From Humulus lupulus (taxonomy: Eukaryota; Streptophyta; Magnoliopsida; Rosales; Cannabaceae), in assembly GCF_963169125.1 (NCBI RefSeq), contig NC_084799.1, positions 105,601,143-105,665,142 of the forward strand: 64,000 bases of DNA, given 5' to 3'. The notes beneath the pieces are model-generated. The model was not told the DNA's origin and made no database searches. It saw only the letters and a program-made list of their open reading frames with translations. The translations under genes and the position numbers were made by a program. This document shows, in pieces, positions 47,254 through 56,866 of the stretch (its first letter is position 1; each line of letters begins with the position of its first letter).

Positions 47254-49080
47254 TGTTGGGAAAACTTATACAAGATCTTTATTTATTTTCATATATATCT
47301 AATATTAAACAAATTAATACGAGATAGCCTAAAACATATTTCTAAAATTGAATTCAAAGAGAAACAAAGAATAGAATACTTACAGTATACGCAGCGGAAT
47401 GAAAGAGTCCTTCCTTTAGTTTCTCTAACTCTTATATCCTCTCTGTCGCAGAGTATTATCAAGAAACTGAACCGATCTTCTATTTTCTTCACAATCTTCC
47501 AATGTATCCTTAGAATCACCTAGACTAGTGTGGGCAATTCTCAACACATGAGATAGATATAGAGAGAAGAAGAGAAAATAACAAAGAGGCTTAGAAAAAG
47601 ACTTGTGCTTAGAGAGAATCTAAAACTATCAGAAAACCAGTGATTAAACTTATGTATTGACTTCTCTCTAAGCACTCCTTTTATAGAATCAATTAGGTCA
47701 TTTAATTTAATTAAAAAATCAATAAAATAATAGTCATTTTAAAGCCCTAGGTCAAAACTATCATGGGCTTTAGGCCCGTGAAATTTCCCATGTGATTATA
47801 AGCCCATTGGACTTAAAATCAAGGTCTATATTATTTTCTATTGATTTAATTATTTAAATCATTTATCAAATTAATTATTTATAATTTGAACCTTGATTTA
47901 AACTTATTTATTAATTTAGATATCAATTTATCTTAATTAATAAATCTACCATAATTTCTCTTTTCTTCTCAAAATTACACAACTTTGTGAAACTATCCAA
48001 AATTGACTTAGTCAACTTTGATAATTCTAATTGATAATTAAATCAATTAATTGAGACTATCTAGATGATTTTATCCATGGTACAATGGGGACCATGGGCC
48101 TATGAAATCAAGCGCTAATAAGTTATTATAAATCTAACAAATAAATTTACTAACTTATTAATTCCTCGTGACTCCACTATAGACTCGGAATTCCACTCTT
48201 GAATTCATAAAACGTTGTATAACAAATATAGATACGCTATAAATTATCCATTCTTACAACCATAATTGTCACTCAATCCTCTATAGACGGTCTATAATGA
48301 GATAGGACTAAAATACCATTTTACCCATCATTGTATTTTATCCTTAAAACACTTAGTTCCTTGTAAATGATATTTCAGTAAACTAATTTCATTAATGAAA
48401 TGAGATCTTTATCATTCAACACCTTGAACCAAACTAAAAGGAAACCATCGTTTCACTTCTTCATCAGAAGCTATAGATGTCCATATCTATGATTAAGACT
48501 CCCACTCAATTATACTACCAAGTTCCCAAGATGTAAGTATGGGCTAGTCCGTAGGATAAGCTGGTAACGAACAAGTCAAAGAACTCAAATAATACAATCA
48601 GTTTGAATACTAACTATTCAGAATTGAGATTGAATTGACCTATGGTCAACTATATGATATGACTAGAATAGATAATAACGGTATGTTTACTTATCTTATC
48701 AACTGTCAATATCGATCATGTCTGATGTAACAAATACATCTGATCTTATCTACTTTGCTAATGTTTTGGAAAGAACATAACACTATAATGGTGTAAGTAG
48801 ATCATATCATAGATTAGCATGTCAGTGTAAATCCTGTGCACTGACTAATCTTAGGACTAACTTATTTTGAACATATAATCATATTTATATTCCACTGTGA
48901 TTACGTCACTATAAATAAGATTAGCTATATACTCGGGATTTAATAGAAGTTTATATTAAACAAATAATCATGAAAATAAAACATTTGAGCAAAGTGATTA
49001 ACCAAGTCAAAAACTGATTTCTATTCTTTTATTGATAATAAAATGAGATTACAAAGAATTTGAGTTTTAATTAGGGCAAA
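47254..49080 (-). repeat. Copia F 5' LTR (outer end short)
   Basis: 1827 bp. The plus strand begins TGTTGGGAAAAC. The right end stops in TTAGGGCAAA before the TSD AATAC, whereas the 3' LTR continues to CCCCAACA. Confidence 0.9.
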
Positions 49081-49085
49081 AATAC

Positions 49086-49874
49086 GCCATTGTAGCCATC
49101 GACTATTACACCAAGTGGGTCAAAGGAGAACCAATGAGCACCATCACCTCCAAGAATGCCCTGTACTTTGTCATCAGCAACATTGTGTGCTGATATGGCC
49201 TCCCTCACAAAATCGTGCCGACAACGGGAAGCAATTTGATAGCATCCACTTCACCAACTTCTATGAAAGACATGACATCATCAAAAGCTTCTCCATGATC
49301 GCAAGGCCTCAAGGAAACAGGCAAACAGAGGTCGTAAACAAAATTTTGAAGAGAACATTAAAGAAAAAACTACAAGCCTACTAAAGCAAGTGCCCGGAAG
49401 AGTGCCCCGCGTCTTATGGGCCTACCGGACCACAGAAAGAACGTCAACCGGACATACTCCCTATTCATGGTGTACGAATGTGAAGCGGTCATCCCAGTAG
49501 AAACGACGGTCCTGTCTCACAGACGGGACACATACGATCCCATCCGGAACCACGCCTTTCTCCAAGAATCCTTAGATCTCATCGAAGAGATCTGGGAGGA
49601 ATCAAAGGTGCAGCTGAAGATGTATCAGGAAAAGATCGCCAGGCACTTTAACTCTAAAGTTAAGAGCCAAAGGTTCAAAACTAGCGATCTAGTCCTTAGA
49701 AGAGTCTTCCCTGCAACTCAAGATCTAGGAGTAGGGATTCTGGGACCAAACTTGGAAGCACCCTATGAAATCCAAAACAAAATATGTCCAGGAATGTATC
49801 GCTTAAGGCGTCTAGACGGAACGGAGGTCCCAAGGGCCTGGAATGCAGAACACCTCCGCCAGTACTATCAGTAG
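49086..49874 (+). pseudogene. Element C integrase, 3' part
   Basis: Continues directly from 39319: IVAIDYYTKWVKGEPMSTIT. A one-base deletion near 49213 shifts the frame before DNGKQFDS (second Asp). RPQGNRQTEVVNKILK carries the catalytic Glu. After a further stop and shift, 49416-49874 supplies the C-terminal domain (YDPIRNHAFLQESLDLIEE, GPNLEAPYEI, RLDGTEVPRAWNAEHLRQYY), ending as Tat integrases normally do. Confidence 0.9.
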
Positions 49875-50076
49875 TCGGAGGATCTAATTCTGTTTCTTTC
49901 AAACCTTTTTTTTTTAATGAAAATGGTGTATACAAAACACTATAAGAAATGTTGTAAGGAAAGAAAACGTTTGTGCCCGTCTTCAATTTTAACACAAACA
50001 AGTGACCTAAAACTACACTCATCGGTCACTTGGGGGGTAAGGCCATCTATACAAGTCCAGGAATAAAGACAAAAAC

Positions 50077-50400
50077 GGATGCAAAGCTCAGCGCTTAGTC
50101 CTAAGGATGCAAAGCTCAGAGCTTAGTCCTGATCCGGACTCGTATAGACAGCGGGTGCAAAACCCAACTCCTAACAAAATAGGATGCAAGGCTTAAAGCC
50201 CAGTCCTAGCCCAGACCCACATTGTCCTAGAGGTTCAAAACCCGACTCCCAATAAAAAAGGATGCAATGGTCAAAGCCCAGTCCTAACCGGGATCCGTGT
50301 GATCCAGGGGGTTCAACCAAAATAGGATGCAAGGCTCAAGGCCCAATCCTAACCTGGACCTACATGCTCCGGGGGTCCAAAACCCTACTCCTAAAAATTG
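50077..50400. repeat. About 78-bp tandem repeat
   Basis: GGATGCAA starts occur at 50077, 50105, 50182, 50260 and 50325, most followed by GCTCAAAGCCCAGTCCTAACC-like text and a TCCAAAACCC(A/T)ACTCC module. Regular intervals are 77 and 78 bp, with shorter ones (28, 65) at the edges. Confidence 0.8.
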
Positions 50401-50457
50401 GTCTAGACCTAACATGGTCCTAGATAACCAAATCACTATTCATGTCTTCCTTACAAT

Positions 50458-50900
50458 GGCCCAGAACCGTTGAAATGTGAATCTTGGGTTTAAATTGGTT
50501 AAAGTTAGTTTTATGAACGGCCCAGGCCATTGGAACCTGAACCTCAGTTTCGAAATAAGCTAATCAATTAATCTTTGATGGTCTAGACCATTGAAACCCG
50601 AACACCAGAGTCAGAACAAATAAATCAGATGACAATTATCAACTCCATAATGGTCTAGGTTGTTGGAACCTGAACCTAGGGTTCGGAACGAGTTAATTAA
50701 TTAAGTCATATCTAAAAAAAATCTCTAACGGTCCAAGCCATTTGAACTAGAACTATAGTATCAGGATAAATCAATTAAGTTATATTGGTGAAGCCCAAAA
50801 TGGTCTAGGCCATCAAGACCCGAACGTGGGTCTCAGCACAGGTTAAATACTTTCTACAATATTCCCCTAGCGGTCCTCGCCATTGGAACCAGGACCCAAT
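50458..50900. repeat. About 60-78-bp tandem repeat
   Basis: A module with GGTCTAGGCCATTGGAACC-like sequence, then a Y(R)GAAC segment and TCAATTAA, starts at 50458, 50518, 50579, 50651, 50729, 50801 and 50871. Copies are diverged. It is unrelated to the 78-bp block beside it. Confidence 0.78.
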
Positions 50901-51241
50901 ATTCAACTTGGATTCATGCAGAGTGATAAAGCACTTAGTGAATTTAGAAGAAAAAATAAACGAATATAAATTGGGAACCATTATGTAGAGAAAAATCAAT
51001 ATATAACAATACAGATAATAGAAATTGTCTTAGACGCATCCACATCCGTAAAAGTAATACAACTACAAAAACAGAAAGGAAGCCATAACTAAAATACAAA
51101 GGCCCAGGCCTAGGCTTCGTTCTGATCCAGGACATTCGGAGCATTCTCACCTTGTTGGTCCTCAGCTAGGAGCGCCACATCAGCTTTCTCTTTGGCTCAG
51201 AATTTAGCCTCTTTGTAACCAGATTCGGATAGAGAAGGAGA

Positions 51242-54200
51242 TTCACGTTCTTATCTTGGAGTCAGGCCATGTAAATGGCCTCGTCAAAGGTGACTGCCAA
51301 CATCTCGCCAGCCTGCTCCTTCTCCTGGCGAGCCTCCTCGCTCTGCTTCATCTCCAGCTGGACCATGCCCTCAAAAGCTTGGTTCCGGGACTAAAGGTTT
51401 GCCACCTTCTCTCGCTCTTGGGGAATTTGGGCTTCAGCTGCCTCCAAAAGGGATTTGATCGAAGCCTCTGAGCCATGAACATGACGTAGCTCTGCCTCCA
51501 GGTTGTCCACTGACTTCTTGTGTTCAGTGTCCTTCCTGGACAAGGCTTCCTCGTGCTGAGCCCGAACCTGAGCAACCTCCTTGGCAAGGGCCTCCCTGAC
51601 AGCTTCCCGTTGATTAACATCCCCCTCCAGCTCCATCTAAGTCATCTCCAGCTTCACAACCATCTCAACCACCAAATCTGTGTTCCTATGGGCCAACAAG
51701 GCATCTTGGAACAATTCAAAGTTAGAAATTTTACAAGGAATAATGATGGTAAATTAAAAGACTAGACAAGCATATGGCTTACCACGATGGCCTGATGACG
51801 AATGGTCTGGGAGATAAAAAGGGGATCCTAGCTAGCTAAGGTGGCATATCACTTGAGCTGAAGATTGGACATGGTAGCCCCCCCCCCCCCCCCCTCCCCC
51901 CCCTGGGCCAGCAAATCCGCAGCAAGTGGAGCTATGTCCTGCCCCAACTTAGGCCGAAACCCGATCTCGGCTACAAGTCGGTCCATGATCTGTTGGAAAG
52001 CATTAAAGGCCTCCGAATGTTCGGTAAACTCCACCTTCCGCCGGATGGTCAGGGCCTGGTATACCTCGTCTCGTTTGTCCTGATTGTCGTCCCAAGCCCG
52101 GGACACCATTTTCATCCTCTCCTCCTGGAGGACCAGGTCCCGCTCCTCAGGAAGGACTGGATTGACGGGAATCCCTGGAGCCTCTGGGACCTCCTACGTA
52201 ACAATGAGGCTTTACCCGGAGGAATGCTCCTAAGCTAGGGTTGGATCCTTGGTCTTGTTCCTCTTGGCCCGCTTCGAGGACCCCGTGGCGAACCAAACCA
52301 CTTTCATCTTGGCCGCCCCTCCTCCTTCAGAAGGCTCCTGCTCCAAATTAATAACTTGGAGAGGAGCAGGCTAGGGCGGGACCGTTTCAGCGTGCTCCAC
52401 TGGGATGGAACTTGCAGCTCGACCCCTCTCGGAAGCCTCCATAATTGGCTTTGAATCCCCAAGGATTAGCTCCATGATTTTCTTCTTGGCCAGGCCCTTG
52501 GCGGCCCTCTTTGCCGAAGCCTTGGCTGCGACCGCTCTGGCCTCAATCATCTCCTTCATCATGGCCACAGGATTGGACATCTCTGGATCCCTTGAGATAG
52601 ATAGAAAAAGAAAACTGGTCAATAAAGTACATGAATAGGGGTGAAAGTCAAAAATAAAAAGAACATTTAAGTCTAAAGTCCTCTGGGACGAACCCTCGTC
52701 TATGGAATGGGCACGACTCAACTCTCCTTGGGCGAAAGAATGAATTTGGTCCCCCATGTTATCCAGGTCCAAAAAGCTATCGTATTGAAGGAACCAGAAT
52801 GACTGCATGAGTGTTAGCGTGTCTATAACAATGGGGCAAGGAAACCCCACACTGCTAACAGTCCCGGTCAAATAATCCTGGTACTGTTGCCTATTCCTAA
52901 CTAAGCCCTCAAAATGAGGGGCTTAAGTTAAAATCAGAGGCAATTTACCTTGCCCCGAAAATGCTAGCTTCGGGAGCTCCGGTGTTAGGCTGCCTCCCCT
53001 CTAGAAGGGCGTCCAATTCTTCGGATTCGACCCTCTCCGGGTGACGGGCCTGTTCTATCCTCTCCTTTTATGCGTCTGCCTTGGTCACGGCCTCCACTGC
53101 CTCGATGTGGATGAGGGCCAGCTCCTCCCTCAGGGTGGGATCCCTCTCACATTGCAGCCCCCGGAAGCTAGGGTCATCTATCGACTGGTTTGCGTCAATA
53201 AACCTGACCAACCGAAGGTTCTCCGTAGTGACAAAGCCCCCCATGTCCAGCTCCTCGACGCTCAGAGTGGCATAGAATCTTTTTCGCTCGAAGGTCAATT
53301 CGCTGAGCTGGGTCTGATCATATGGACCTGTTTTCCAAGATTGTGAGTGTCCAGTAAACAAAACTAAAGGCTAGGTAAAAAAGTGAAGAAGGATAACTTA
53401 GCCACATGCTGGAAGTCTAGCACCAAGGTGGGGTTCTTCTCCAGGAGGAACCCGGATGTCATGAACCAATAGTGCCTGACATCCGGCGGATGCTTCCATG
53501 TGTTGATTGGAGTCGGACTAACTCCGCGGGCTTTCATTCTATAAAATTCGTCCCGCGTCTTGTCTTTGGAGTTGAGTTGCGGCTCCAGCTTGTAGAAATA
53601 CAACACTTTTGCAGGAGTAGGCAATGGGATCTCCTTCGACGCACAGAATATGCGAAATATCGCGAGCAATTTGTATGCTTAGGGGAGAAGCTGGAAAGGC
53701 GCGATCCCCACAAACTTGAGGAATCGCGCAAAATAGTTATTGAGCAGGAGAGTAGCTCCCACGCTGATATGGCCTATGCTCTAGGCCCTGAACATGTCCA
53801 CGCCAGTATGGTCCTTCTCCTCCTTCCGGGCCAGTTGGTTTTAGAAAAGTCACGAAGTTGATTCTACTCCAAGAGCTTTTCCCAACTAGTGTAACATCCT
53901 GTAATTCTGAAACTCATTCTTCTCCCCGTCCATCTCCCACGTGTTGCCGGTGGGAAGTTTGGTCCCCTCCAAGACTATAGGGCCCGCTTGGACAACATTC
54001 TCCGTGTATAAAGTCATGCCGCGACTCATGATCAGGGATCTAGAAGCGACAAAGAAAATGAGAACCAAGCAGTTAGCACCAAAATCGAAGAAAAATGGTT
54101 GAGGTATGGGGGTTCTCCTAAAACTGCTTGGAGAGGTCCCCTTTGGACCTAGATCCAGGACCAATAGAGATCCCAAGATCTTAAGTCGAGAACTAAAAGC

Positions 54201-54281
54201 CAATTGTTTTTCTAACTCATCCCAAACAGTCTTGAGGCGTCCGAATGGATCCGAGACAACCAGACTAATATGAGTTATCAC
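51242..54281 (-). pseudogene. Antisense accessory gene (aORF) of element C
   Basis: Opposite to gag-pol. Likely coding blocks in order: 54281-53886, 53731-53364 (LPTPAKVLYFYKLEPQ, DVRHYWFMTSGFLLE), about 53325-53068 (YDQTQLSELTFERKRFYATL), 52635-52371 (Ala/Lys-rich), 52115-51849, then a coiled coil at about 51704-51242 (EALAKEVAQVRAQHEEAL, LEAAEAQIPQEREKV). A GTAAGCC donor and an AAG acceptor define a 78-bp intron at 51782-51705; DALLAHRNTD follows, matching ASLVAHRFVD after the element B intron. Stops and a C-run at 51878-51894 break it. Function unknown. Confidence 0.6.
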
Positions 54282-55267
54282 CTAGAAAATCTACGATTCA
54301 GGTCTACCACTATCCTACCTAGAACCACCCTACACGGTGGTCAGGGCACTAACAATTTTATGGTCGCAGAAATAGCGTGACAATGAAAACAACGAAAAAA
54401 GGAATAAATAGATGAGAAAATGACTAGAAAACTTACTGTGAGGTATTGGATTTGAGATTTGTAGAGTTTTAGGTGACAACGTTGGTAGAATCTCAGTCTT
54501 GAATCTGAGAAGATGATGCAGCAGTTCGTCGACACTCCCAGACGTGTGAACCAGTACAAAATTTTCTGTTGGTTAAACGAAAAGATGCCTCATCGGAAAT
54601 AAGTGGACATGAAGGTGTATCAATCGTCGGAGAATCTCGTCGGCAATGTTGGACATACGAAGCTTTCTCTGCTCTCTAGTTTGAATATATGAGATGAGTA
54701 AAGTTTGGAAATGAGCCTATCGAGAAATTTATAGGGAAAAAAATCCACTATTTGATCCAACAGTCCACAGTGGGGATCCCGAGATTATCCCCATCCGACG
54801 GTCCCGGATGATGCAGGGGCATTAATTGGCCTAATCGAATCATAAATCGTGGATTCGTCAATCCACGATCCCCACCTACCTCATCCAACGGTCCATGTTA
54901 AATATCTCGAGACTATCCCCATCCAACGGTTTCGGATGGTGCAGAAGCATTAAACATCCAACTCGAGTACCCAATAAACCTTTTTCGTACAGACGGGGCG
55001 TCTCGAGAATTGCGCTGGCACCCATTGGTCACCTGGGCAATCAAAAGATTCTTTCCAGATATTTAGGGCGCGAGTAGCGCAGACGCACCATCAACCTGGT
55101 AAACACGTGTCTGAGACGTTGGGAATTTGAAAGGATGGGGATTGCCCAAATGGCCCCCAAGTAAATGAACCCTACTCTTGGTAAACGAACCGGGATATTT
55201 GAGATTGATCCAGGAGAGTGAGGCAAGTCTCCACCACGCGAACATGGATGAAGACTTGGGGGGTAAA
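54282..55267 (+). other. Element C sequence before the 3' LTR, with polypurine tract
   Basis: Mostly non-coding. It probably contains the promoter of the antisense gene on the minus strand: a TATA-like TATAAATTT lies at about 54729-54737. GACTTGGGGGGTAAA (55253-55267) abuts the LTR and fits a polypurine tract. Imperfect repeats of AACGGTCC/ATCCCCATCC occur at 54760-54930. Confidence 0.6.
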
Positions 55268-56280
55268 TGTTATCCCTGTTTTCCACCCGTGACACGTGGC
55301 ATGACCCATGGGTCCGTGGGCCCTCTTAAGAGGTCCGGGCCCATCCTGAACCTGGTGAACGGGGAAGGAGGAAACCCTAGATAGCCCAAGCTTCATCGTG
55401 CCCAACAACATTCAATGGGCGTGAGCATAAAGAAGGAACCGAGACTAAGATGCAGGCCCGACTCATCTTCTCGGCCCCGACCAACCTACATCTTTCAGAA
55501 TGCCAATTGAGGTAGCAGACTAACTGGTCGATGAAGACGAACCTTATCAAAGATCCAGGGGAGATACTCAGTTTCACGTCGTCCATCTTGGCAAACGAAC
55601 CCGAGTCTTGGTGAACGAACCAGGATTCTGGTAAGTAAACCGGGACATTAGTAAACGAACCTGGATCAGACTTCCGGATAGGGCAAGCCTAGCTTTCCCT
55701 AAGGTTGACTTGTCCCCATGAAATCCGGCAGTTGATCTCCTCAACTAACCTGCAGAAGAGGGTACACACGGAACATACATTGTTCCTAGGAAACGGTACT
55801 GCCACTACTCTGACAGATCCTGTCCCCAGAATCCCTTTAGAAGTCCACGCAGACCAGTTCGTGCTAATGTACAATGGGCAGCTGTAAGGCTTGGCCATGC
55901 CTAAGCCGGCCCAATTGGCCCATATTAACTACATCTTATTATGTAACATTATTCGTATTATGGCTCCATTAGCGAGCAAACTATAATTACATCCTTATTG
56001 GGCTCGAGTTAGTCCGACCCAATGTGTTTGACTACCTATAAATAGGGCCAGTTGTGCACTGTAGCGAGGATCTCAAATTTTCTCTTGTAAGCAAATACTT
56101 TGCTAAAACTTGTAGAAAACTCCATTGTCAAAAACTCTCTAAAGCCTAATACTATTGACTCGTGGGCTAAGACTTATTAACACCCCAACCATATAAAAAT
56201 GTGACTGTTCATCTCTAATTCTTTTTTTTTTAGTTCTTACTTCTTAATATATTTCTAGTTACCGAAAAACTCGGTAAACA
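55268..56280 (+). repeat. Element C 3' LTR
   Basis: 1013 bp, TGTTATCCC to GGTAAACA, uninterrupted. It therefore serves as the reference for the B insertion site (GGCTC at 55962-55966). The TATA box CTATAAATAG lies at 56036-56046. Repeated GTAAACGAACC-type motifs occur at 55590-55670. On the plus strand its promoter faces the downstream RBR gene. Confidence 0.93.
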
Positions 56281-56285
56281 ACCAA

Positions 56286-56325
56286 AATAATACTTTACCA
56301 AAACACAGGTACTAAATGAGTAAAT
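56286..56325. repeat. Right terminal inverted repeat, outer part
   Basis: About 40 bp (AATAATACTTTACC, GGTACTAAATGAG), the inverted partner of the outer left TIR. It is separated from its inner part by element C. Confidence 0.78.
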
Positions 56326-56866
56326 TTTTTAATTAATATAAAAATTAAAATAGAAAAATGTTTTTTTTTGAATAATTATAATACGGTTTTGTTTAAATAA
56401 ATAAATAATCAAATTATTATTATATAGTTATTATTATTATTAAGAGTAGTTTACTTTTATTATAACTTTTATAATTGGATATTTTAGATTTTTTAATTAT
56501 AAAATTAAAAAAGAAGAATTAAAAAATATGATAATAATTAATTAATAAAAAAATATACGAAGAGAAAAACGTCGGTCACAATTAGAAACACAATCAGATA
56601 TCATTAATGGAAAACCAAAATAATGTTTTTAAGCCATTTTCGGAATTTGTTTCGAAAGATGGATAACGATAATGTCGAACCAATTCAGGGATTTTTTATT
56701 TTTATTTTTTTGTTTGTCAGGGAACCAATTCAGGGATTTGTTTTCATTTAAAATGAAATAAAATATAAATATATTATTAATTGACTTGGCCAAACAAATC
56801 TTCCCACGTACATAGCAAATACTATAAGTATTTATAGAGAATTATAATGTTAAACACAACGCTTCA
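56326..56866 (+). promoter_or_regulatory. Upstream region of the RBR gene
   Basis: AT-rich, no ORFs. A duplicated AACCAATTCAGGGATTT lies at about 56679 and 56724. TATTTATAG at about 56829-56837 is TATA-like, but only some 30 bp before the ATG, so either the 5' UTR is very short or another start is used. Promoter assignment is tentative. Confidence 0.4.

Larger units (their letters stand above)
39315..49085 (-). mobile_element. Ty1/copia element F (39320-49080), TSD AATAC
   Basis: LTRs are 39320-41156 (3') and 47254-49080 (5'), with AATAC at 39315-39319 and 49081-49085. The minus-strand order is gag, protease, integrase, RT, RNase H, so it is copia. The LTRs are visibly more alike than those of D, suggesting recent insertion, but stops break pol. 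The outer end of the 5' LTR lacks about 10-12 bp present in the 3' copy. A 2.3-kb leader separates the 5' LTR from gag. Confidence 0.93.
49875..51241 (+). other. Element C non-coding 3' region
   Basis: Contains two tandem-repeat blocks (50077-50400 and 50458-50900). No protein was recognised. It separates integrase from the antisense gene. Confidence 0.65.
23198..56285 (+). mobile_element. Gypsy element C, Tat-like (23203-56280), TSD ACCAA
   Basis: The element starts TGTTATCCC at 23203 and ends GGTAAACA at 56280. ACCAA flanks it at 23198-23202 and 56281-56285. The plus-strand order is 5' LTR, gag remnant, protease, RT, RNase H, integrase, tandem repeats, opposite-strand gene, 3' LTR. Two full elements sit inside it: B in the 5' LTR and copia F in the integrase. 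Without them C is about 12.2 kb. Its coding region is interrupted many times, often by TAG where CAG is expected. Confidence 0.92.
21675..56325. mobile_element. Non-autonomous DNA transposon with long TIRs, split by element C
   Basis: The left TIR (about 21675-21900) is the reverse complement of about 23041-23202 joined to 56286-56325. The match is continuous across the site where element C sits once one TSD copy (ACCAA) is removed. This shows that C inserted into the right TIR. The transposon itself is about 1.57 kb (21675-23202 plus 56286-56325). The interior (21901-23040) encodes no transposase I can recognise. The TIR length suits Mutator-like or foldback elements. No TSD could be fixed, so the superfamily is open. 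Confidence 0.8.

Noticed and set aside
35276..49874. Endogenous pararetrovirus
   Set aside because: Integrase, LTRs and 5-bp target duplications are present; the order protease-RT-RNase H-integrase is that of Ty3/gypsy retrotransposons.
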